Shown here: one piece after another, positions 11,501-23,500 of the stretch
Position numbering within the stretch: position 1 is the first letter of the stretch
Layout of the letters: the number at the start of each line of letters is the position of its first letter
Assembly: GCF_026151205.1 (NCBI RefSeq)
Contig: NC_087079.1
Location: 1,328,028-1,392,027, forward strand
Direction: 5' to 3'
Source of the DNA: Bolinopsis microptera
Taxonomy: Eukaryota > Ctenophora > Tentaculata > Lobata > Bolinopsidae
Length of the DNA stretch: 64,000 nucleotides
Notes under the pieces: generated by a model
What the model was told of the DNA's origin: nothing
Databases searched by the model: none
What the model saw: only the letters and a program-made list of their open reading frames with translations
Translations under genes and position numbers: made by a program

Positions 11501-14500
11501 TTACTTTTCTGTACTGTCTAAGTCTTAAAGGATACTAGTTGTTGTCGATATTAATCGGTTTATAAGATCAAGATTCACAGTGGTTACTATAGTTACCATG
11601 GTTACCATTAAAGGAGGTCCGGTAATGGTCGAAATCTCAAGCAGTGGCGTAACGTTGCCTGTTGGCGCCCCCCTGCCGAAAAAAGCGCCCCCCTGTTGGC
11701 GCCCCCTCCCCTTTTGGTGCCCCTCCCTAAAATTGAACAAATTAGGTGATTTTAAAGAATACGCCGGTAAAATCTCTAAAAAAGTGTGTATCTAGAGCAA
11801 AACGCGCAGTTTTGCTAGTACTTTAGTTAAGTTTTCGAAATTGTCCCACATTCAAACGACGATTTGGCGCCCCCCTAAGACGGCGCCCCCCTGCACAGCG
11901 GGGTCAGCAGGGCCTTTCGTTACGCCACTGATCTCAAGGTACTATTCCTGGCTACAGTCGACTCCATCTTTCTCAGAATATACTTGATACTGCCATAGGC
12001 ACAGTGGATATTTCTTCATTAAAAGTTTGAAAAAGGGTCTCTTCAACTGTAGACCTGACTTATTAATCCTAGCAGGTAATTAACTCTGGATCCTCATCAC
12101 ATTGATTCCATTCTAAATTCTAGCCAAAAACAAAACAAATATTACCAGATAACTCCGTTCACCATAATTTGATATGTTCCAGTATGAACGAGGCCTTCCC
12201 CGGACAAATCCTTAAATGCCAGTTTTCTCTAGCTGAAGTACGAACTGTATAATTTATCAGATAAAGTATATTACAAGGTGCTCTGATGATAATTTTAGTA
12301 AAATAATTAATAATTGCCAAAAGAATGACCGTCGACGAGACTCGAACCCGGAATCAGCTGCTTAGCGGCCGTGCCCTAAACTGGGGCGCTACGTGGGGCT
12401 TGTCAGATATACAATATGTAACATTATAGCCTTCATAAAAATACACACTCAAATTTTTCGTTATGCATGGATCCAAATTACAGCGGCATACTTACAATTC
12501 TGAGATATAAACATCGAGCGACATAAAGCGACATACTTACAATTTCACTTACAAAGGGAAATCTTTTTAAATACAAAGTAATTTGTGGGGCAAGAAATCT
12601 TGCAGGCTGGGGGGGGGGGGGGGGATCGCACTTTTAGTCTCAAAATCCAATCTCATCGCACTTTTTTTAGAATCTTGATAGGGGAAAGTCAGTGGACATA
12701 CGTTGGCCTTAATAGCTCCGCCGTGTTTTATATTTGAGAGCTGTTGCTTTGCAGATGGCATACTTAACTTACTGGCTCGAGGATTCCGTAGTAAAAATTT
12801 GAAAATTTGAATATTTTAGACCACGCTCATTCAATATTAAAACAACTATATTGTTTTCTCTGAACATGCTGAACGTCTAATTGCTTTATAGACGGTAGAT
12901 TATTAAATGTTGCATATGATCTGAAAACATGAGGCAAAACGGATTAGAAATGACGAAGTTATCAAGCATTTTCTGTATTTCGTCTATTAGGTAGACCAAT
13001 CAACTGATCACACGTAATGAATAAACTCGTTATGCTTCATATCTCGGTCATCTGAGAAGCTACAGTTCTAATCTTTTCAGGACAAACGTAATTCGAATGG
13101 CCAAACACAATTCAATAAAATTTAGCTTGATACGACTATCCAAACTATCAAATAAATGCAAAAAATGAACCTTAATTTGAAAAAAATGAACTCGAATATT
13201 TTTCGATTTGACAAATTCCTCGAACCAGTGGTGGTAGTACTTGTCATAAAGTCATACCAAAAAGAATTATTTCAATTGGGCACTCAGCGACTGAGCTATT
13301 AGGGCCAACGTATGTCCACTGACTTTTGGCCCACCCTGTACTTTCACCACTTAGCGCATACTCAGGGCCGTGCACAGGATTTTTGAAAGAGGTAGGTGAG
13401 CAACCGGCGCGAATCGCCGGATCCGAATAGAATGCCGCGAGCGAAGCGAGCTGGGGCAGGGGTCCGGGTCTGGGGGTGCAGCCCCCGGAAAATGTTGTTA
13501 CTTAATTAGGCGCTAAACCAACAGGATATTATCAATACAGCTTATAACATTCTAATACTTTCCAGAAGGTTCAAGAGTCAAGACAGTTGATAAAACACTC
13601 GGTGATATGTAATGTCCGTATTGGAACATTATTTATTTAATTAGTTGCATTGTTTTATGAATCTGGGGAAAAATTTTGAAAATTTGTAGTGTTCCCGTTT
13701 GTTGCGACAAATGTAAACTATTTGGTACTAACTACTAGTTCGTGATATCCACATTTCTGATGACCCCTCTAGCTTTTCTGATACTAGTTAATGTTTTGAT
13801 GTGTTTGATGTCATTCAATCTTTTTACGAACATTTTAAAAAATCATTCCTTACAATTTCATGTTGCTTTACATTGTAAAAATGCTAGGTTCAAATTTCAA
13901 AAAGGGGGAGGCGACCACCTGCGTCGCCTCCCCCTGCGCACGCCCATGTGACGGCTGCCAGACTTTGGGGCCGGAGTGATATGATCCACCATATACGTCA
14001 TCAATAAATTAACATGCAAGCTTGAAGCTTGTGGCGTATAATTATTGATGTGATCCATGGATTGATTATAATTGACCTAGAAATCGGCTAGATCTGGGGT
14101 AGAGTTCATATGACAACTCAAAACGCAACCAAAGCAGTACCAGTGTCAGTTGGACAATTCTGGTCAAAGAAATACTTAATCACACTCAAAACATAACTAA
14201 AGGTGTCTCCTTTCTTAATAAACTAATGGTAGACATTTGTTTTCTATCACCGAAAGTATGATGCAACTTTGGGGAAATATCTTTGGAGCGACATAGAATG
14301 TCCAGTCAGCAATCCAATTGTTGTGTTCTGCGAGGGTGTGAAGGTTCCTGTTGGTAATTTAAGGGATTTGTTCTTCTGGCAACGCCAAGCAGAGGAGAGA
14401 ACGGTGTCATCATATTTCTTGCTGCTGTAGATATATCCGTCAGAATCAAGCACCTGTTGACATCCTCTGAAACCGTTGAGGAACTTGGAGAAGGTAGGCA

Positions 14501-17500
14501 TGACTGTTGATAGAATGCGATACTACTACCTTCTATCACCCAATATTTATACCTAGAAGACCAGATCGGCTCACTCCCCTTGCATGCCTTTGACACGTAC
14601 GTCTCACATCCCTTGATACGAGAACCCCCCTTTAGCAAGAGCTCCCGTCCCTTATGTGATCTACGAGTCGAGCAGTCAGATCATGTTTACTTCTTAATGT
14701 ACAGCTATGATTTACAGAATTGACATGTAAACTCTACCCCAGATCTAGCCCATTTCTATGTCAATTAAATTCAATCCAACGATCACATCACTAATTATAC
14801 GTCACTAATTAGTGACGTGATTTGACCCCTCTTTGGGGGCCGGATCAGTTTCCGGTCCCAAAGTCTTCCAGCGCATGTGACAGCCTACTTCTATAAATTC
14901 TTGCCTTATAAGTTATAATTTCTGGGTTCGTTGACCAGCTTTTAAAGTTTAAACGTGTATGATTATAGTTGTACAATTAAGTAACAGTGCAGCCGTTTCC
15001 TATCCCTAATCGTATTCATAACCTTAAATTTAGCTCTAGCCTTCACTTTCACTATAAACCTTATATTATTCTACTTGTGCTCTCAGGCTCTGGAATCAGG
15101 ACAGTGCCTACCATTACCACCATATATCTTCAGCTGTCACCAATGCATGATTACGTGACTAATTGTATTTATCTTATCCTCGTAAATGTTCCGTTAGTAT
15201 TAATTTTTAATTGTTGTTATTTACCTGCAGATTTGATCATATCTAGACGCTTCTGTTGCTGGACTCGTTGAGAGCGCCTCTTTTTGCGCTGCAAAATGTC
15301 CTGATCCACTCGGAGTGAGGTTATTGGCACTAGACCCTCACTTCCAAACACGTTCCTCACCTGAGGTTATATTAACTAATTAGATAATTAGATGATTAAA
15401 TAGTGTCTTAGTGCAGTGGTAACTCAAACTCAAAGTGGTACTGGTGACTCTCTATTGTTGTTTAATTGCGATTCCGATCAGCACAATATAAGGGGGGAAT
15501 GCAACGTCAATTAATGTCAATTAATGTCAATTAATGTCAATTAATGTCAATGTCAGTTTTGCAAAATTTTGGAATACTGACATTAATTGACACGATATTT
15601 TTCGACCAGAGATTATGTAGTTCTACCATATTTTTAGCACTTTAGAACGTTTATATCATCAATTTATTCACTACTATCACATATGGAAATGTGAAATGTG
15701 AAAAAAATTCAGATCATTAAACAATAAAACTAAAATAATACGGTTTCCCGAAATTTAATTTTCTTAAATGGGCGTGGCCATCCAAGGGCGTGGTTCTCAA
15801 CATCATTAGAACTTAAAACCCACATTAAGGCCACAGGGGGGGGGGGGGTCCGAGGTCAATTTTGAGATTTTGAGATATGTTGTAGAGCTCGATCTAAATT
15901 TTCAAATGCTTTTGTCCTTACCGAAAACAAAGTTTCCTATTTGAAGATATCGCGCGTTGAATTTTGAGGTTTACCTGTAATTCTATTGTAAATGAAAACT
16001 TTAAATGCAATTGTGTTCAAAATCTATCTTCTTTTTCAGTTTATGACTTAGAACCTTGTAACTTGGCAACAATGTTCTTAAAGGTATTTTGAGTTTTTGT
16101 TATGTAACGATTTATGATATCTTGCTCCAAAGCTGAGATATGAGGTTAACCATGAGTGAGAATTACAAAATTTACAAAATTTAAAATGGTTAACCTCATA
16201 AAAAGAGTTAGGAGCAAAATTACAACAATCGTTACATAACAAACTTTGTAATTTATGTCAGGATCATAAGTTCCAAATTTGAGGTGAAATGGATAAAAGC
16301 TCTAGGAGAAGATAGGTTTTTGAGGTGGTAAATAAATTGTTCAGGAGAGTCAAAAGACTATGATTCTGAGAAAATATGTTAACCTCAATTTTCCAACAAA
16401 TAAAGGACATATAATAGTTCTGTTCACATTGGATGGCCAATTGATACCCATTGATAAGTTTAACTTGTGATGAGAGCAACAAAATGTTAAGAACTGGTTA
16501 TTTGTGAGGTTAACTGATTAAAATGGCAATAGTTAACCTCAATTTTACGACAAACTAGGCGCTCTGGGGGGCTAAAGATGGTGTGCAAGCGTCAGATAGT
16601 ACGTGGTCTGCCAACTGGCAAAAAACGTTTTTTCGACCTCGGACCCCCCCCTGTGGCCTTAAACGAAATGCCTTCATGACATTTATATTTGAATAATGAA
16701 TCTTAAACAGCTAACATTACTCCTTCATACTAAAAAAACCGATTCTAGATATTTAACCTGTATTACTTGTACTTACTTGTACTTGAAAAGGTCTCCTCCT
16801 AGTCGTTGGAGTGGCCTGCACCACAAAGTAACTCCTTTCTCCGGTGTATTAGACCTCTCCAGTGAACCCTGTCTGTAGCTTGTTGTTCTGCATCTTCTAT
16901 CGTGATGTTATCGACACCTGTGAAGATTGCTGCATCCTCCCGGACACATGACAACCAGTTTTTCCGAGGTCTACCTCTTGACCTTTTACCATGCTTTGGG
17001 ATCCAGTGCAGAAGATAGTTGGGTATTCTTTCTTCTGGCATCCTCACCACATGGCCAAACCATCGGAGTCTAGCTGCTCGTACGAAAGTATCTACAGGGG
17101 CGATGTTAGCCCGCTTAAGTACATCAGCATTAGATACATGATAAAACCATTTTATTTTCAGGATCCTCCTGAGACATCTATGATGGAACACCTCAAATCT
17201 TTTCATCTGCGTCTGTGTGGTATTCCATACCTCACTTCCATAAAGCAGTATAGTGAGAACAGCCGCTTTGTAAATCCTGATTTTAGTTGGAGTCTTGATG
17301 TTGCGACTGTACCATATACTGCTGAGCTGATAGAATGCCCCAGAGGCCTTTTGAATTCGAGCTGAAAGTTCTTTGTCAATTGTTCCATTCGCACTGATGA
17401 TTGCACCCAAGTAAGTGAAATTGCTGACCTGCTGTATTGGGAGACCTTCCACATTGATGTCCATAGTGTCGTCTTTAGAATACGGCCTCTGCGATGCACT

Positions 17501-20500
17501 TTTGCTGACAACCATGCTCTGTGTCTTGCCAGCATTAATCTTCAGACCCGCATAGGCACTGTATTTGCAGAGAAGGTCAGTGGTTTCCTGCAGCCCCTCT
17601 TTTGAGTTATCTAACATAGCCATGTCATCAGCGTAATCAGTGTCCAAAAGATGTTTCTCTTCTACCCCGGGGGCTGGCAGCTGTAATAAAGCCCCTTTGC
17701 TAATGACCTTGTTCAGTTCCATAAGGTATGCCGAAAAATTCAAACAAAAGTTGAAGACTGGTGGTCCCTGTATATCACCTTGCCCAGTACCCGAGTTGAC
17801 ATCAAACCAACCTGTAACCTCTCCATTGACCCTAACAGCACTAACTGTGTGAGTGAAGAACGCCTTCATAATTCTAATGTACTTGTCAGGTAAGCCGTAG
17901 TGCTGCATACTTCTCCAAATGAACTGCCTGTCAATTGAATCAAAAGCTGCTTTGAAATCAACAAAATTAATATACAGAGGGATATTATACTCAATGCATT
18001 GGTGTATAATACAGCGGAGTGAATAAACCTGGTCAATACATAACCTGTATAAGAAACCAATAAAATATGGGCGTGGCCGGTGTGGACCGAAGATGGAAGA
18101 GTTGAAAGCTGAAATTTGTTTTGTGGTCTTTGAACCTAAGGATCAACAGATAAGAACATACTCATAATTATTCAAGGACATTTTGTTTTTTTGAACCGGT
18201 CTAACTTACAGAGACGTGAATATCTTGAATATTTATCGAATAATGATAATCTCAAATTTCTAGACAAATTAATGTCAATTAATGTCAATTAATGTCAATT
18301 AATGTCAATGTCAGTTTGGGGTTTTTATGGAATACTGACATTAATTGACGTTGCATTCCCCCCAATATAACAATGGAAATTCTCCCGATAAACTAAATAA
18401 TTAATCTAAATTATCACGACAATTTCATGGTATTGCTTGACAGATTCATGTCTCCAGTTCGTTTTCTGAAGTAATCAAATTCTGTTACAATCCTTGCTTT
18501 TCAATAAAAATGTATCTTATTTTCCCCCTAGATTGTAGTCATTATGGACCGCAGAAACTTCTCTGAGTAATCAACACGTCAATTTGGATCACGTGAGAAG
18601 AGACGAGAAAGAGGAAGTAGAAGGATGGCGGTAACGGAGTTTAAGAGCCTGCTCGGAGATGTGGAGAAGATAGGTCCCCCGATCAGATGGCTAGATAAAT
18701 CAATAGCAGCGGTCCTGATACTAGCAACAATATTCGGCACAATTGGCAACTCTCTCTCCATTGTATTCTTCACAGCTGAAGCAGTTAGGAACAGAAACAG
18801 TTTATACTTTAAGAGAGTGTACCAGGTTATCAACATGGTGGACCTGTTGACTTGTATCTCCTTATTCCCTGTTATCGATGCTTTTATTGAGGACCCCGGC
18901 TACCCAGACTTCAGTTCAAAAAGCCCCATATTCTTTGGGAACAGTGTGTTCTGCACAGTGTGGGGGATGCTGTGGGAGATCCTCCCCTCCTTCTCAGTCT
19001 ACCTAGTAGGGGTGTTGTGCATATCTAGACTTGTGCTCCTCACTTGGAAGCGAGCAATAATGGTACCCTCCATAGTGTACCTCTTCATGGCTACATACCT
19101 TCTGATAACCGTCAGTGTAAAGATCTTCCTCCTGATGACGTATGATGACATGGACTACGAGGCCATGTCACGCTACTGTTTCCTGGTGTCACATACTGAC
19201 GAGTATTTCGCACAGAACGAGATAACCACACTAGCAATCATGATAAGTCAGCTGGCACTGCCCATTATCCCTGTCACTGTCTGCTTTGTAATCACCATGG
19301 TCATACTTTTAAAGGACAGAAACAAGATACCAAACACTAATCGAACCTGCCCGCAGCGCCAAGCTGCAATAACCGTCACCATGGTAACATTACTCTACAT
19401 CTTGTTTAACATCCCGGTAGTGGTTAATTTCTCCTTCTTCCTCTGCCACCTGATCTACACGGAGGGGAAATTGGAGTTCGTTGAGGTGTACTCTAACCAA
19501 TACTTATTCTACTACGCCTGGCCCTCTGTCTACGTGGTGTGTGTCGCTATTAACGCAGCGCTTAACCCCTGTGTACTCTTCTGGAGGATGAAGAGGTACA
19601 GGACATTTGTAGTGAACGTTGTAGAGGGCGAATTTCGCGGCAATCCTCATGTGTTGAGCAAGCCAATTGAACCACGGGAGAGGAAAGTACAAGTTGAGAC
19701 CCGCTTGTGAATTAACAGATAAAGGATGAAGGGACCTTAGAAAAAGTTTTTTTCTCGTGCAAATCCTTTTATTACATTAATCGTATAAACCACTTTAGTG
19801 AAATCCGCAAAGTTGTATTTCATTCGCGCGCCGAGATATCCAGCCAAAACAATTTGAACCTGTGACGTCAATTATGTGAGTTGCTCTGATCCGCGCATAT
19901 AGAAATACAGGTAAAATGAGCGTGCGGGCCGACTAAATTACTAATTAAGAATAAATTAACAATTTACGATACTAACGAGCCTATAACCAATGGAGAGGAG
20001 ACTTTTTATGACCGGTTGAAAAAAGAATTATCACCCTACGATAACCATGAGCCGAGATACACCTGGAATAAGATTGAAGTCACACAGAAAGGCATGTAAA
20101 TTATGTATATTTATAGCTCCCAACGTAACACCTAGCAACTCCCTGTTTCGTACCACAGTTGATATATCAACATGTCATATCAACACAACACGGTCCTAAT
20201 AAAAATGGATCGGGTAGGTATGAAATGCATGTCTTCATTCCAGTTGGACAAGCACCAAGCACCAAGCTTTTAAGTTCTAACTCACTATGTGACACTACTT
20301 ATAACGTAAGCAAGATTTGCAACTATTACACCAAGCAATATTATACCAAGCATAGCAGACGAACACATCCACATTCGTTACGCTTTACACTCAAGTCACA
20401 GCAAACTAAAACGGTAAATTATAAATGAGTGTACAACTAAAGGCCGGTACATGCGCAGTACGTGCGTACTCAGATAGGACTAGAGGCGCCAAGGGCCAGC

Positions 20501-23500
20501 TAGTAAAATGTCTTCTACTACATCATACATTCTTTTTAATTGTGTCCATATCGGGTTTCAAACAAGTCAAAACAAAATAGCAGTTTGTGGTTTAGTTAGC
20601 GGATGCTACTTATCTTAGCTATTTATAAATAGAAATGCCTACTACAACTACAAAAATGAAGAAAGCCTTTCTGAGTTACATTTAACTATTATTATTAAAG
20701 AGAATTATTCGTAACTTAGACTAATTCAGTGCAACCAAAGATACCGCTCTCGCAAACGCCAAAGGTAACACGACGTAATTAAAACAGAACAGGACAAAAT
20801 GTTGACACGAGCAAAGGGTGCGCGCGCACGTTGGTCTTAACACATAAGTGACGTCACAGCCCAAAATTGCTATCAGCCAATAGGAGCGCGGCGTGATATT
20901 GCACGAATTATCGATTTCACAGTCCGGCGTATTTTTGGAGTCTACACACTTTCACAGGACTTAAACGCGAATATTTGGAAGTAAATTCTAAGGTCCCCTC
21001 ATCCTATAATGAAACTATCTGTTTTTAAACTATGGAAACCTATTGCTATGGCAACCTGCTAAATTATTTCTTTGTAAAACAGTGTGTTTGGTTCAGAATG
21101 GTAATACTATCAACCAATAACTATTATTCATTAATGATAAGCAGATAGCTGCTTATCATTACTACTTTGTGTAGCTTTTCAACGAAAGACGGTGTGAAGA
21201 ATTTTTCCTGCTGTTTTGATGCTGTTTGTACATTTGGCTAATGTTTTTAATCTTTGGATTTTTAATAGGAATAGCGGGAGAAAATCAGTCTTGTTTTGTG
21301 CTGAGCTGTTATAAAAATGAATTTCATAATATCTTTGTTGTGATTCAAACTCTGTGATTCAATGTGGAACCGTGAAACAGTGTGAAAGTGCTACCGTCTG
21401 ACACGGGGAAGTGTTACGGGAAATTAATTAGTATAGTTCATACTTCTTCTTTATCGTAGGAGGCTGTGGTCATCATCACTATTGGATAGAGTATTGAAAC
21501 CCTGTGCTTACCCCGGTAACATATTAATTAGTGGAGAAAAAAGTACATACTACAGTACGTGTAAAATCCGGATTGGAGTATTGTTTATGAGTATTGTTTA
21601 TGAGTCGCATGGTTGCAAACTACATAACAAATAATTTGAGATCGTGAATACGATGTTGTAACATTAAAACGTTGAGTAAATTCCTCTTCTGATAAGAGCA
21701 TTTTTCCTTGTCGCATCAAACGGGATCAATACAATTTTACACAGAATATATACTACAGTACCCCACAATTAATTGGGCACTTATAAAATGTAGTCATGTA
21801 ATAATTAGTAGTACTAAATATGTGCTACACCCCCCTAATTAGAGATCTCTTATTGCATGTGATAATACAAGGCGTGTACAGTGTACACTCTGTGTAGAGT
21901 GTATACACTCTGTGTACAGTGTACACTCTGTGTAGAGTGTATAACTGAGTGTAGGATTACACGCACAGCTGGTGTGGCAGTTTGAGTGCTTGTTACATAA
22001 AGGAGTAGTAACTAAAGACCGTTATAAGAGATACACTAGTCCGGCTCTAGTACAGGGACAATGGACATGAAAAGGAGCTACCTAGTACCTACAAGTTACA
22101 ACACCTTGTACTAGAGACTTGGAGAGACCTTGTACTAGAGACTTGGAGAGACCTTGTACTAAACACTTGGAGAGACCTTGTACTAGAGACTTGGAGAGAC
22201 CTTGTACTAGACACTTGGAGACCTTGTACTGAACACTTGGAGAGACCTTGTACTAGAGACTTGGAGAGACCTTGTACTAGACACTTGGAGACCTTGTACT
22301 AAACACTTGGAGAGACCTTGTACTAGAGACTTGGAGAGACCTTGTACTAGACACTTGGAGACCTTGTACTAAACACTTGGAGACCTTGTACTAAACACTT
22401 GGAGAGACCTTGTACTAAACACTTGGAGACCTTGTACTAAACACTTTGAGAGACCTTGTACTAGAGACTTGGAGAGACCTTGTACTAAACACTTGGAGAC
22501 CTTGTACTAAACACTTGGAGAGACCTTGTACTAGAGACTTGGAGAGACCTTGTACTAAACACTTGGAGAGACCTTGTACTAAACACTTGGAGACCTCATA
22601 CTAAACACTTGAAGAGACCTTGTACTAGACACTTCAGGAGACCTTGTACTAGAGACTTGGAGAGACCTTGTACTAGACACTTGGAGACCTTGTACTAAAC
22701 ACTTGGAGAGACCTTGTACTAAACACTTGGAGAGACCTTGTACTAGACACTTGTAGAGACCTTGTACTAGAGACTTGGAGAGACCTTGTACTAAACACTT
22801 GGAGAGACCTTGTATTAAAGACTTCGGGAGACCTTGTACTAGACACTTCGGGAGACCTTGTACTAGAAACTTCGGGAGACCTTGTACTAGACACTTGGAG
22901 AGACCTTGTACTAAACACTTGGAGAGACCTTGTACTAAACACTTCGGGAGACCTTGTACTAGACACTTCGGGAGACCTTGTACTAGACACTTGGGGAGAC
23001 CTTGTACTAGACACTTCGGGAGACCTTGTACTAGACACTTCGGGAGACCTTGTACTAGACACTTGGGGAGACCTTGTACTAGACACTTGTAGAGACCTTG
23101 TACTAGACACTTCGGGAGACCTTGTACTAGAAACTTCGGGAGACCTTGTACTAGACACTTGGAGAGACCTTGTACTAGACACTTCGGGAGACCTTGTACT
23201 AGACACTTCGGGAGACCTTGTACTAGACACTTGGAGAGACCTTGTACTAGACACTTGGAGAGACCTTGTACTAGACACTTCGGGAGACCTTGTACTATAC
23301 ACTTCGGGAGACCTTGTACTAGACACTTGGAGAGACCTTGTACTAGACACTTGGGGAGACCTTGTACTAGACACTTGGGGAGACCTTGTACTAGACACTT
23401 GGGGAGACCTTGTACTAGACACTTGGAGAGACCTTGTACTAGACACTTGGGGAGACCTTGTACTAGACACTTGGGGAGACCTTGTACTAGACACTTGGGG

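Larger units (their letters stand above)
15492..18362. mobile_element. hAT-like non-autonomous element, copy 1 (with two nested insertions)
   Basis: The termini are ggggggaatgcaacgtcaat and its inverse, with the 8-bp duplication caatataa (15484-15491 and 18363-18370). Both subterminal regions carry tandem 10-bp units aatgtcaatt. It aligns with copy 2 at 24555-25376 except for two insertions: 15829-16658 (TTAA-flanked) and 16764-18040 (LINE). Removing both leaves roughly the length of copy 2. No transposase is present, so it must be mobilised in trans. Confidence 0.85.

Noticed and set aside
12325-12398. Functional tRNA gene
   Set aside because: A- and B-box-like sequences are present but the acceptor ends do not pair, and the segment lies in an interspersed repeat.
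14247-14638. Overlapping minus-strand frames of 84 and 110 codons
   Set aside because: They lie wholly inside a non-autonomous element (13953-14873) and resemble no protein I know.
18579-19692. Minus-strand frames overlapping the GPCR
   Set aside because: Shadows of the receptor coding sequence.
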